A stretch of 64,000 nt of DNA from NCBI RefSeq assembly GCF_036038375.1, contig NZ_CP107935.1:4402001-4466000 (forward strand). The letters are read 5' to 3'. Below are positions 34,069 to 42,445 of the stretch, piece by piece. How positions within the stretch are numbered: position 1 is the stretch's first letter; every line of letters begins with the position of its first letter. The position numbers were made by a program, and so were the translations under genes. The notes under the pieces are model-generated. The model did no database searches and was not told the origin of the DNA. It saw only the letters and a list, made by a program, of their open reading frames with translations. This DNA comes from Streptomyces sp. NBC_00414. GTDB taxonomy: Bacteria > Actinomycetota > Actinomycetes > Streptomycetales > Streptomycetaceae.

Positions 34069-34218
34069 GAGACTTTAGGCAGCTCCCATGGGGCGAGCCT
34101 CGAAGACCAGGGGGCCGATCGGGCACACCAGCGGGCAGGTCCAGTACCTGCCCGATCCGCCGGGCGAGCGTAAGGCCCCCTGGTCACTCGCCCCATGGCA
34201 GCTACCGCCCAAAGTCTC
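34069..34218. repeat. Nested inverted repeat, candidate replication or transfer origin
   Basis: The outer arms at 34069-34097 (GAGACTTTAGGCAGC onward) and 34187-34218 (ending CCGCCCAAAGTCTC) are imperfect complements and include CCCATGGGGCGAG/CTCGCCCCATGG. Inner arms are GACCAGGGGGCC (34105-34116) with GGCCCCCTGGTC (34174-34185). Two alternatives compete for the centre: GATCGGGCA (34117-34125) with TGCCCGATC (34149-34157), or GGGCAGGT (34133-34140) with ACCTGCCC (34146-34153). The rest of the 33858-34267 gap shows no gene. Confidence 0.75.
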
Positions 34219-34267
34219 TGCGGCCGGCGACGTGCCCACGCGCGCCGCCCATCCAGGAAAAAGCGGA

Positions 34268-34573
34268 TCATGCGGCACCACCGTCGCCGCCCACGAGCGT
34301 CTCCAGGAAACCGGCGAGTCTCTCCACCGCATCCGGCCAACCAGCGACCCGTACGACCCCGCGACCGCCCCCGTCCGTCGAGGCCACAGCCCGGACGTCC
34401 GACAGTTCGAATCCGGAGCGCAGGAGCGCCCGATTCAGCCTGTCAGAGGCCTCCCGTGCCTCACGCCAGCCCGCCATGTAGTCGACGCCCGGCACCCACA
34501 GACCACAGTCCTCGCCTGCGATGTCGAGTCCGTCCCTCAGCCGGTCCTCATCCGCGCCAGTCACCTTGCCCAC
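34268..34573 (-). CDS. Conserved hypothetical protein of Streptomyces elements
   Basis: A 101-residue acidic protein without recognised motifs (LRDGLDIAGEDCGLWVPGVD, then DRLNRALLRSGFELSDVRAV, ending FLETLVGGDGGAA). Coding bias is good and it has the length of the small hypotheticals often found beside rep/kor genes. The start is the ATG at 34573. Its 3' end abuts the large inverted repeat. Confidence 0.6.
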   Translation of the reverse strand: MGKVTGADEDRLRDGLDIAGEDCGLWVPGVDYMAGWREAREASDRLNRALLRSGFELSDVRAVASTDGGGRGVVRVAGWPDAVERLAGFLETLVGGDGGAA

Positions 34574-34639
34574 CTCTGCCCTGATCTAGGTAACGGATCG
34601 TCAACTTCCTTTGGCCCAGGGCAGAACGCAGAGCAACGG

Positions 34640-34663
34640 CCCCGGTACCATCAGGCACCGGGG
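34640..34663. terminator. Hairpin in a gene-free gap
   Basis: CCCCGGT (34640-34646) pairs with ACCGGGG (34657-34663). The gap 34574-34888 otherwise holds only GC-rich runs, including CCGCCCGGGAGGGGGCCCCCGG near 34749, that could form a second hairpin. No gene is seen. It probably ends transcription of the RsbW-like gene. Confidence 0.55.
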
Positions 34664-34888
34664 ACCGCTGTCCCCTTCCGGACCACCCCAGTTGCTGTCC
34701 AGGCGCGGGGGTGGTCCGGTCTCGGTATGAGGTTGTGAAGCGCGGCCCCCCGCCCGGGAGGGGGCCCCCGGAGGAGTGCAGGGGACCGCGCCCCTTTGGC
34801 CGGAGGAGTCACACCCCGGCCGGTTCCCGAGCCGCCGCCCACTCCCGATCGCGTGGGAGTTGAACGAACGGTGACGGCCCGGAGATCA

Positions 34889-35446
34889 TCAGTCGGGTCT
34901 GTCCATGGCTTCGCGGTCAAGGTCGAAGCGGCACCAGACCGTCTTGCCGCCCCGATCTCTCGGTGTCCACCACACCGCCACCGCCAGACGCTGAACGATC
35001 AGCAGCCCGCGCCCTCTGTCGGGCACCACCGCTTCGGAAAGATCTCCCATCAGCCCCGGAGAGAACGGCTCGCCTACCGGGAGCACGGGAGGCGTCGAGT
35101 CCTCATCTGCCACACCGACGAACAGCCACTTCGGCCACAGCTTGAACGTCACATCGACGCGCCGCGCGCAACCGGGCTCCGCCAGGTGACGATCGGGCAC
35201 CGCGTGGTTCACCACGTTCCCGACCAGTTCCGAGACAGCCAGCCGAGCATCGTCCACGACGTCTCGCACGCCAGCCCCACGCAAGAACGCGGCCGTCATG
35301 TCACGCGCCACGCGCACGGTGTCGGGGAACTCGGCAAAGAGCGTCAGCGCCAGGAAGCGCCCAGTAGAGGACGGGTCCGGCACCACATACCAGTGAGCGA
35401 ACGCGTCCACTTCACTCATCAAGTGCGCAGACTTCTTGGCGTCCAT
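34889..35446 (-). CDS. RsbW-like ATP-binding (anti-sigma/serine kinase type) protein
   Basis: A 185-residue GHKL ATPase domain protein. It has the N-box ARLAVSELVGNVVNHA, a G1-like VADEDSTPPVLP and a G2-like DRGRGLLIVQRLA. Proteins of this type in Streptomyces act as anti-sigma factors or sigma-regulatory kinases, or lie beside XRE regulators with unknown partners. No sigma factor or antagonist gene is adjacent. It is divergent from the XRE/TPR gene. Confidence 0.8.
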   Translation of the reverse strand: MDAKKSAHLMSEVDAFAHWYVVPDPSSTGRFLALTLFAEFPDTVRVARDMTAAFLRGAGVRDVVDDARLAVSELVGNVVNHAVPDRHLAEPGCARRVDVTFKLWPKWLFVGVADEDSTPPVLPVGEPFSPGLMGDLSEAVVPDRGRGLLIVQRLAVAVWWTPRDRGGKTVWCRFDLDREAMDRPD

Positions 35447-35543
35447 CGGTCCCCTTCCGAAGCCCTCGACGGGCCTCTACGGCGCCGCTTGCTGTTGGCA
35501 AGCCAGTACACGACGCAGAGGGCGCAGCCGGGAGCGTTCACCA

Positions 35544-35596
35544 GGGGGTTCACGTGAACACCGGTAAAGGCAAAGGGGGTTCACCGATGAACCCCC
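35544..35596. promoter_or_regulatory. Three GGGGGTTCA boxes upstream of the XRE/TPR gene
   Basis: GGGGGTTCA occurs directly at 35544-35552 and 35575-35583, and inverted as TGAACCCCC at 35588-35596. The last two form a hairpin-capable inverted repeat with a CCGA spacer. The first overlaps the palindrome GTTCACGTGAAC (35548-35559). The arrangement lies 64-116 bp before the chosen start at 35660 and suggests a cooperative operator. Confidence 0.6.
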
Positions 35597-35659
35597 TCAG
35601 AACGAGACTGCTGTGACAGGATGGATACTCGCCGTTATTCTCGGGCTGGGCAGGGGAGC

Positions 35660-37033
35660 ATGAGCCGAGGGCCGAACGCGCAGTTAACCGCTGTCATGAG
35701 CGAAGCGAAGGTCTCCAACAAGGGCCTCGCAAGGCGGATGCGGGACGCCGCCACGCAACGCGGCACAGGGCTGGGAACAACGCACGTTTCCGTCCAGCGT
35801 TGGCGCAACGGCGGAGGCATCCAACCGCAAGCAGTGGCGATCATGGCGGACGTGCTCGGCAGCAAAGTGGGCCGCCGGCTCACACCCGGCGATCTCGGAT
35901 TCCTCGACCACACCCAGCCAACAGCCCCGCAGCCGATCGGCTACCCCGGCACCGTCCCCGACGTACTCACCCTGCTGGACGGACTTGCCGAAGAACGCGC
36001 CGAGACTCCATCCCCGGATCAACTGGCCATCGCGGACGCCGACCTCAACTCCGCCGTCCTGTCGTGGATGATCGGCCGCCCCGACGGCGTCCAGGCCGAC
36101 AGGCCCGCTCACCAACGCGTCGGCATGCGCGACGTGCGCGCGATCCGGGACGCAGGCAGCATGTTCATGCAGCTCGACTTCAAGTACGGCGGAGGCCACG
36201 GCCACAAAGCCCTGCGCCACTACTTCCGCCACGAAGTCCTGCCGCTCCTGGACGCCAGCTACAGCGAGAAAGTGGGCAACGCGCTCTTCGGCGCCGCAGC
36301 CGAGGTCTCGCAATTACTCGCCTGGACGGCGTACGACACGGGAAACCACCGACTCGCCCACCGCTACCTGACGTCCACGTTGCGGCTGTCGCAGGTCATC
36401 GACGATCGAATGTTCGGCGCCCGCATCCTCGGCAACCTCAGCCACCAGGCGAACTACCTCGGCAACCACGCCCAAGCCATCCAGCTCTCACGCGCCGCCG
36501 TCGAGGGCGCGAAGGGCCGAGCCACACCACGAGCCATGGCCCTGAACTCAGCGATGGAAGCCCGCGCACTCTCCAACGCGGGCGACCCGGTCGCGGCTGG
36601 CCGGGCCATGAACGAAGCGGAACGCCACTTCGAGCACGCCGACACAGGCGAAGATCCAGGCTGGCTCAGCTACTTCGACTCCGCGGAACTCACGGGCGAG
36701 ATCTGCCACTGCTTCCGAGACCTAAAGATGCGCCGCGAGTCGGTCGAGGCCGCTCAGCGCGCGGTCGACGAAACCGACCCGAAGTACGCCCGCACCTTGG
36801 GTTTCTGCCGCATGGTGCTCGCCCAAAGCCATCTGCTGAACGGCGAACTGGAGGCCGCCGTGACCACTGCCAGCCTGGCCGTCGACGGTGGCGACAGCCT
36901 CCAGTCCTCCCGCTTCCTGCGCTACGTGACCGACTTCCAGGCCGAGGTGAGCACCCACGCGACAAACCCGACGGTGGCCGCCTTCAACGACCAGGTGCAC
37001 GACGCTCTCGCCCGACTGGAAGACGACGAGTAG
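35660..37033 (+). CDS. XRE-like regulator with tetratricopeptide-type repeats
   Basis: A 457-residue protein. The N-terminal 75 residues look like a helix-turn-helix (NAQLTAVMSEAKVSNKGLAR, then THVSVQRWRNGGGIQPQAVAIMADVLG). The remainder is helical repeats of TPR character (YLGNHAQAIQLSRAAVEGAK, NAGDPVAAGRAMNEAERHFE, LNGELEAAVTTASLAV). Streptomyces has many such regulators (NsdA-like). The ATG at 35660 is preceded by GGGGAG; an ATG at 35621 lacks a comparable site. It converges on the phosphotransferase gene 3 bp away. Confidence 0.8.
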   Translation: MSRGPNAQLTAVMSEAKVSNKGLARRMRDAATQRGTGLGTTHVSVQRWRNGGGIQPQAVAIMADVLGSKVGRRLTPGDLGFLDHTQPTAPQPIGYPGTVPDVLTLLDGLAEERAETPSPDQLAIADADLNSAVLSWMIGRPDGVQADRPAHQRVGMRDVRAIRDAGSMFMQLDFKYGGGHGHKALRHYFRHEVLPLLDASYSEKVGNALFGAAAEVSQLLAWTAYDTGNHRLAHRYLTSTLRLSQVIDDRMFGARILGNLSHQANYLGNHAQAIQLSRAAVEGAKGRATPRAMALNSAMEARALSNAGDPVAAGRAMNEAERHFEHADTGEDPGWLSYFDSAELTGEICHCFRDLKMRRESVEAAQRAVDETDPKYARTLGFCRMVLAQSHLLNGELEAAVTTASLAVDGGDSLQSSRFLRYVTDFQAEVSTHATNPTVAAFNDQVHDALARLEDDE

Positions 37034-37036
37034 GAA

Positions 37037-37951
37037 CTACCAGGGCCGCCAGTCCCGCGGACCGTCGTCATTACGCAGCCCAGTGATACGCCGGCGGTAC
37101 TCAGCCGCCGTCTTCTCGTCTTCCTGCACGTTCTGCATCAGCCACGTCGTCATGCCGAACTCTTGGAGACCACGCAGCGTCTCGTACCCGGGCCAGTCGT
37201 ACAGATCCCGCCCGTACGCGGCCACGAAGTCGGCGTACTGCTCATCCGTCTGCCACCCAAGGCTGTGATGCTCCACGGCCGTCACCATCAGATCCCACTC
37301 CGGATGATCGAAGCAGAAATTCTCGAAGTCGATCAGGATGACCTGCCCCTGATCGTCGACCATGAGGTTCTGCACGTGAGCATCACCGTGCACGGGCCCC
37401 TTGGGCGTCTCGAACCGCAGCTCCGCGTACTTGCCTTGGAGCTCCCGCCACCGCTTCCGCAGAAAGGCCTTGTCATCCTCCGGAACCACGGCGAGGTTCA
37501 TCCGCAGCTCTTGCTTGTCGAAGGGCTCGAACGCGGGCAGCGCCAGCCTGGCCGGCACGGTCAAGGAGTGCAGGTCACGCAGGATGACCCCCAACTCCCC
37601 ATACGTCGCCTTCCGATCACCCTCAACGATCAGATGCCAGAACGTCACCGGATGACCATCGACAAGAAGCGGCTGCTCAAGATCCTCAACGATGCGAGCA
37701 GCAGGAAACCCTTCCCCCGTCAGCCACCGCGAGACGGCCACTTCAACGCGCGCTTTCGGTAACCACTCTTCACCCCGGGCCACGCGGACGATAACCGGGG
37801 CCGCGGCCAGCCGGAACAGGGCGTTCTCCCCGAGACGGATCAACTCCGCGTCTCTGCCGTCCAGCCCCGCAGCCCGGCACGCGGCAACCATCACCCGCGT
37901 AGCCCCCGCCGACGTGAACCCTTCTTCCGCTCGAGCAGCGTCAACCGCCAT
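37037..37951 (-). CDS. Aminoglycoside-phosphotransferase-fold kinase
   Basis: A 304-residue APH/choline-kinase-fold protein. The catalytic loop is VHGDAHVQNLMVD (Brenner motif HGDxHxxN), the metal-binding motif is ILIDFENFCFDHPEWDL and the N-lobe ATP site is PVIVRVARGEEW. The substrate is unknown; the fold covers antibiotic, homoserine and choline kinases. Such genes often accompany XRE/TPR regulators in Streptomyces. The ATG at 37951 has GGGGAG upstream; a GTG at 37975 lacks one. Resistance is possible but not shown. Confidence 0.82.
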   Translation of the reverse strand: MAVDAARAEEGFTSAGATRVMVAACRAAGLDGRDAELIRLGENALFRLAAAPVIVRVARGEEWLPKARVEVAVSRWLTGEGFPAARIVEDLEQPLLVDGHPVTFWHLIVEGDRKATYGELGVILRDLHSLTVPARLALPAFEPFDKQELRMNLAVVPEDDKAFLRKRWRELQGKYAELRFETPKGPVHGDAHVQNLMVDDQGQVILIDFENFCFDHPEWDLMVTAVEHHSLGWQTDEQYADFVAAYGRDLYDWPGYETLRGLQEFGMTTWLMQNVQEDEKTAAEYRRRITGLRNDDGPRDWRPW

Positions 37952-38230
37952 GCCCGTACCAGCTCCCCTAGTCACATGCGATCAACCGACGCGCACCCAT
38001 GGGTGACCAACCCGACGCACGTCAGACAGACCACGACGGTACCTAAGGGATTGGGGCGCAACCGAGTCGCATGCAACGCACGTCTTGACTGGTCAAAAGG
38101 TCTTGAGGTAAGTCGCGCGGGGCCCGAACCTCTATCTGTCCGATGCACAACCGCGATCCAGGGGCAGATGTCTGTTGTGAGCGCTATTCTGCATGAAGCA
38201 GACAGGCACTACGGGGGAAGGTAGATCCGC

Positions 38231-39460
38231 TTGCGCTTCATGTTCGTCCATGGCACCGGCGTGAGACACAAGCGTTTTGTGCAGTTGTTCTCGTTGATCG
38301 CGGGAGGGATCGTAGCGAGGTTCCCCGACGCCGAACTAATCCCGTGCTACTGGGGAGCCCAGTATGGCGCGGTTCTAGCTGCAGGCGGCGCTTCCATCCC
38401 TCGCCGTGGGGGAGCTCGGGGAGATATCGCCAACTTCGGAGATCCATTCGATCAGGAGTCTGCCGAATGGCAGCTTTTGCTGACTGACCCTCTTTGCGAG
38501 CTCCGAGTTTTGAGCGCCACCTTTTCCACAAGTAACGAGGAGCTTGGAATTCCTGGTGTCAGGTCTGAGGGAGAAGTTGTAGCCGACCGCCTATTCGAAG
38601 TGGCTCGGGGCATATCAACTAGTGATGACCTCAGCACCTTGCTGCACGCCACCGGAACCACTGACGTCTTTCTTGACGCAACCCAGAAAATTTCAGAGTC
38701 ATCAGAGTTACTAAACGCCTGCCAAGCAGCATCCCACCCTTATGCAGTAAGTGAACTAGTCACAGCTACAGCTCGCGCAGTCGCGGCACAGACCTTACGC
38801 GATGCCGGTGATGAAGCTCTATGCACAGGCGGTGAACGCGATTCCATAGTCAATACAATAAATACCCGGTTAGGCGGATCCGGACGTGCTCCCGGAGGAC
38901 GACCAGCAGAGATTCTCGGTAAGCTAGCTCTTCGGTTAACCACGCAGCCAATTCTAGATCACTGGCGCACTCCATTAACCAATGGAGGGGTTCCAGCAAT
39001 GGGCGATATCTTGCGCTATCAAACTCGCGGGCGCCCTCTCCGGGAACACATACAAAATCTCATCACAGCCAGCGACAAGCCTACGGTCGCGATTGGCCAC
39101 AGTTTGGGCGGCGTCGCCCTCGTAGACTGCCTTGCATTATCTGCCATTGAACAAGAACCGCTACTCAATATGCGACTCCTAGTGACCGTCGGATCTCAAG
39201 CTCCATTCCTCCATGAATTAGGCGCACTAACGGGACTCCCACCTACTGCAACCTTGCCACCAGGGTTCCCCAGATGGCTGAACATCTACGATCGCAGAGA
39301 TCTCCTAGCTTACCGAGCGGAACCAATTTTTCCCAACCAAGATAGAGTCATCGACTATGAGGTTAACAGTAGGCAGCCGTTCCCTCTTAGTCATAGCGCT
39401 TACTGGAAACTCGATTCGGTGTACGATCGAATTGCCGAGGAGATTGAAGCTATCGAGTGA
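38231..39460 (+). CDS. Alpha/beta hydrolase, first gene of the VMAP-type cassette
   Basis: A 409-residue predicted serine hydrolase. It opens with the oxyanion-type motif FVHGTGVR, has the nucleophile elbow IGHSLGG (Ser291), then WLNIYDRRDLLAYRAEP and the late LSHSAYWKLDSVYD, where the catalytic His probably lies. No signal peptide is seen. The TTG start at 38231 is supported by GGGGGAAGG 9-10 bp upstream. Its stop overlaps the GTG of the caspase gene. GC is much lower than in the core and TTA codons are present (for example at 38707). The substrate could be lipid, ester or peptide; an effector or accessory role is inferred. Confidence 0.75.
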   Translation: MRFMFVHGTGVRHKRFVQLFSLIAGGIVARFPDAELIPCYWGAQYGAVLAAGGASIPRRGGARGDIANFGDPFDQESAEWQLLLTDPLCELRVLSATFSTSNEELGIPGVRSEGEVVADRLFEVARGISTSDDLSTLLHATGTTDVFLDATQKISESSELLNACQAASHPYAVSELVTATARAVAAQTLRDAGDEALCTGGERDSIVNTINTRLGGSGRAPGGRPAEILGKLALRLTTQPILDHWRTPLTNGGVPAMGDILRYQTRGRPLREHIQNLITASDKPTVAIGHSLGGVALVDCLALSAIEQEPLLNMRLLVTVGSQAPFLHELGALTGLPPTATLPPGFPRWLNIYDRRDLLAYRAEPIFPNQDRVIDYEVNSRQPFPLSHSAYWKLDSVYDRIAEEIEAIE

Positions 39461-41418
39461 AAATCAATCTCTCCGATCAGGTGGATCCTCAAAGAGTCTA
39501 TGGACTAATTGTAGGGATAGAATCGTACGCGATTAGCCCTAATTGGAATCTACCCGGCGCGACCCGCGACGCAATACGTTTCATGAAATGGTTGACAGAA
39601 CGCGCGGCGGTACCGGAAAAAAACTTACACCTCATGCTATCTCCGCTCATTCAAGAGCGAACTAGCCAACTAAATTTCGAGTATTCCTTACCAACTCGAG
39701 AGAATATCGAGCAAATCCTCTTCAAAGAGTTGCCCGCACAAGACGGGGATCTTCTGTGGATCTATTGGGCGGGACATGGCTATCTAGACGCAAGTCATCA
39801 ATTACTATTACCTTATTATGATGCGACTGCCGATTGGACGAAGCATCTCAATCTTGAAGCTGCTCTCCGCTGGTGGAAAACGGCCAGACCTGCAAAGGGC
39901 AGGTTTCCGCGGCAGATCATAATTGGAGACGCTTGCCGAGTTGACGCGAACGCAGCCCGAAACCTTACCTTTGGACAAACTGACTACGGAAGCGGACGCC
40001 CCGATTCAAAGCGTCGGCAATTTACGCTTTATGCGGCTCATGCCGGCGAGATGGCCCAAAACCTCGCTGACCGCGGGGCCGGCCAGTTCACGGACGTCCT
40101 ACTACAACAGCTTGATAAGCGCACCCTTGATGACACCGTACGGCAACTAGTCAGCGTTGCCCAAGCCGTACAGGCCGACCTTCAGGTGTTGCGCGCCCAG
40201 AACCGAGCCTGGCAGCACCCTCAATTTGTCATCGATCGCGACTGGTCAGATTCCTCAATTTTTGGAGATCGTTGGATTATCCAGGAAACCGCTGAATCCG
40301 GAGCTATGAGATTAGACCAGATCGCCTGGCAAGGACTTGCACCTCTTCTTGCGGAACGTACTCCACCAGCGCATTCATATGACGCTTACAGATGGGCGTT
40401 TGAAATCTCAGATTGCATTTTCCCCGCACACCAGGGTTTACCAACGGGTGGCCTAGCTGGAATCACACGCGACCTGAATTCACGCCAAGGTAGGCATCGA
40501 GACATGCCTCTTGTTATGCCTTTCATGCGGTATCTCGCAGCGCGTTCCAGTGATGCTTCCTGGTCGCGGGTGGCCGACGAATGGATTACGTCCACATGCG
40601 AGCGGCTAAGAACTTCCGCTGTGCCTATACCACCCGGCCCCGAACCAGAGCCACCAAGTCTTCACGTACAGTTAAGAAGGGATGAACAGAGAAACGGTCA
40701 ATATTGGCTAAGAATGTGGACCTACCACGGTAACGCCTTTGAGGCTGTTTGGGAATCGGACGATGCCGTCGACATTACTACCGTGAAGGCCCGCCTCGGC
40801 GAGCAGCTAATGACTAAACGTGCTTACGGATTGAGCCGGATCGAATTCCATACTCCATACGAACTGCTTGTGGAGGAATTTGAATCTTGGCGTCTACCAA
40901 TCGGACGGCGCGGTAAACCGGTAGTTTTGGGGCATGTGTACGAAATCGTAATGAGATGTCCAGACGAGCGAGACGGCATAGCTGGCGAGCACTGGCGCCG
41001 CAAATGGGATTGGTTTAAGGTCCACGGTGGACTCCACCCGAAAGCGGTTCATAGCCTAACCGACGATCAAGTCTCTACGTCACTGAGCTTACATCTACAA
41101 GCTGACGCGCCGCCTGTTTGTATTCTCGCAGAAGTTTCTTCTGGGCATCTGATGGATACTCTTGATGCTGTTCTAGATTCGGGTGTACCGATTGCCGTAT
41201 GGTCCAGAAGCTACGGCCAAGGAACAGCTGCCCGCTACGTTACACAAACGCTTAACGATGCTGGCTTGATGGACCTCAACCGATTGCCTCGCGTACTGAA
41301 GATGGCACGTATTCCACAATCTCCGGGATTAATCGATAGCAGTAGCAACACAATACAACCGATGGCATTGATGTGGGACGACCCCGAGCGTGTACCAGAG
41401 AGGAGACCTTTGACATGA
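39457..41418 (+). CDS. Caspase-like peptidase fused to a VMAP-C-like domain
   Basis: A 653-residue protein. Residues 14-270 are a caspase/metacaspase-like (C14) domain: VYGLIVGIESY, a catalytic His107 in WIYWAGHGYLD and Cys160 in IIIGDACRVD. A helical middle region (about 285-385) leads to a C-terminal domain (about 398-645) with VQLRRDEQ, IEFHTPYELLVEEFESW and VYEIVMRCPDER. This matches the vWA-MoxR-associated protein C-terminal domain as I know it. In VMAP systems this protein is the effector-bearing partner of MoxR and vWA. The GTG start overlaps the hydrolase stop and the 3' end overlaps the MoxR start (ATGA). TTA codons are frequent. Confidence 0.85.
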   Translation: MKINLSDQVDPQRVYGLIVGIESYAISPNWNLPGATRDAIRFMKWLTERAAVPEKNLHLMLSPLIQERTSQLNFEYSLPTRENIEQILFKELPAQDGDLLWIYWAGHGYLDASHQLLLPYYDATADWTKHLNLEAALRWWKTARPAKGRFPRQIIIGDACRVDANAARNLTFGQTDYGSGRPDSKRRQFTLYAAHAGEMAQNLADRGAGQFTDVLLQQLDKRTLDDTVRQLVSVAQAVQADLQVLRAQNRAWQHPQFVIDRDWSDSSIFGDRWIIQETAESGAMRLDQIAWQGLAPLLAERTPPAHSYDAYRWAFEISDCIFPAHQGLPTGGLAGITRDLNSRQGRHRDMPLVMPFMRYLAARSSDASWSRVADEWITSTCERLRTSAVPIPPGPEPEPPSLHVQLRRDEQRNGQYWLRMWTYHGNAFEAVWESDDAVDITTVKARLGEQLMTKRAYGLSRIEFHTPYELLVEEFESWRLPIGRRGKPVVLGHVYEIVMRCPDERDGIAGEHWRRKWDWFKVHGGLHPKAVHSLTDDQVSTSLSLHLQADAPPVCILAEVSSGHLMDTLDAVLDSGVPIAVWSRSYGQGTAARYVTQTLNDAGLMDLNRLPRVLKMARIPQSPGLIDSSSNTIQPMALMWDDPERVPERRPLT

Positions 41419-42443
41419 GGGACTGGTGGATCTATCAAGGCCTTGGAAGCGTAAATGATAAGAATATCAGGCTAGCGGAGCAACAACCGCCTTGGCGGTC
41501 CTTTACTGGGGTACCGGACCCATCGTACGAACCTCCCGGAACTCACGGCGCAGCATGGGAAGAGACCTGCCGGCGAGGCTCAGGTTACGTGCCAGATGCC
41601 GCAGAGATCGATGCAGTAAACACAGCGCTCTACCTTCGGCGTCCGCTATTGATCACCGGTAAGCCCGGTACCGGAAAGTCCACACTCGCCTACAGTATTG
41701 CAGCAGACCTCCAACTAGGCCCGGTTCTTCATTGGCCGATTACTAGCCGCACCACTCTCCGTGACGGTCTTTACCAATACGATGCAATCGGACGTCTTCA
41801 TGACGCAAATCTGCGTAGCTTCGAATCCGAATCTGCCTCCATTGATCCGTCCATCGGACGCTATCTCCGTTTGGGACCGCTTGGAACTTCGTTGATTCCT
41901 CATGATATGCCGCGCGTGTTGCTTATCGATGAGATCGATAAGAGCGATATAGATTTGCCGGGTGATCTCCTGACGGTTTTCGAGGAAGGATCTTTTGATG
42001 TTCCTGAGCTAGCGCGAGTTGCAGCCCGCCATCCCGAAGTTCGCGTCGGGACCGAGGACGACCCTGAAACTGGTGTGAACGTACCGCGAGGGAAGATTAG
42101 TTGCTCAACTTTTCCGATAGTAATTCTAACGAGTAACGGGGAGCGAGACTTCCCTCCTCCCTTTCTGCGTAGGTGTATCAGATTGCATATGGGTCCTCCA
42201 AGCAAAGAAAAACTGACACAAATTGTGCGCCAACGCATGAAACTCGAGAGCGATGATGCAATGGCCCAGTATCAGGACATTATTGATGCGTTCATTAACC
42301 GTCGCCTTGAGGGGGATCTTGCTACCGACCAACTTCTTAATGCTGTGCAACTCCGCTTGTCTGGCGCTTGGCAAGATGCCACAGATCAGTCTCACTTTCT
42401 AGAGACGGTACTACAACGTCTTACAGGTCCCACCCTGGGGTAG
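41415..42443 (+). CDS. MoxR-type AAA+ ATPase of the VMAP-type cassette
   Basis: A 342-residue AAA+ ATPase. Walker A is ITGKPGTGKST (80-90), Walker B is VLLIDEIDKSD (168-178), sensor 1 is VILTSNGERDFPPPFLRRC, which also carries arginine-finger residues. The N-terminal WWIYQG stretch is typical of MoxR partners of SAV_2336-type proteins. MoxR proteins act as NTP-driven chaperones on vWA partners. The ATG at 41415 overlaps the preceding stop and has GAGGAG upstream. The vWA gene starts 2 bp after its stop. Confidence 0.9.
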   Translation: MRDWWIYQGLGSVNDKNIRLAEQQPPWRSFTGVPDPSYEPPGTHGAAWEETCRRGSGYVPDAAEIDAVNTALYLRRPLLITGKPGTGKSTLAYSIAADLQLGPVLHWPITSRTTLRDGLYQYDAIGRLHDANLRSFESESASIDPSIGRYLRLGPLGTSLIPHDMPRVLLIDEIDKSDIDLPGDLLTVFEEGSFDVPELARVAARHPEVRVGTEDDPETGVNVPRGKISCSTFPIVILTSNGERDFPPPFLRRCIRLHMGPPSKEKLTQIVRQRMKLESDDAMAQYQDIIDAFINRRLEGDLATDQLLNAVQLRLSGAWQDATDQSHFLETVLQRLTGPTLG

Positions 42444-42445
42444 GT

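Noticed and set aside
34069..34218. CRISPR array or simple terminator
   Set aside because: The repeats are inverted and nested, not regularly spaced direct repeats, and the structure is far longer than a terminator. No cas genes are present.
37037..37951. Confirmed aminoglycoside-resistance gene
   Set aside because: The fold is right, but the family has many non-resistance kinases and no resistance context is seen, so only the fold is called.
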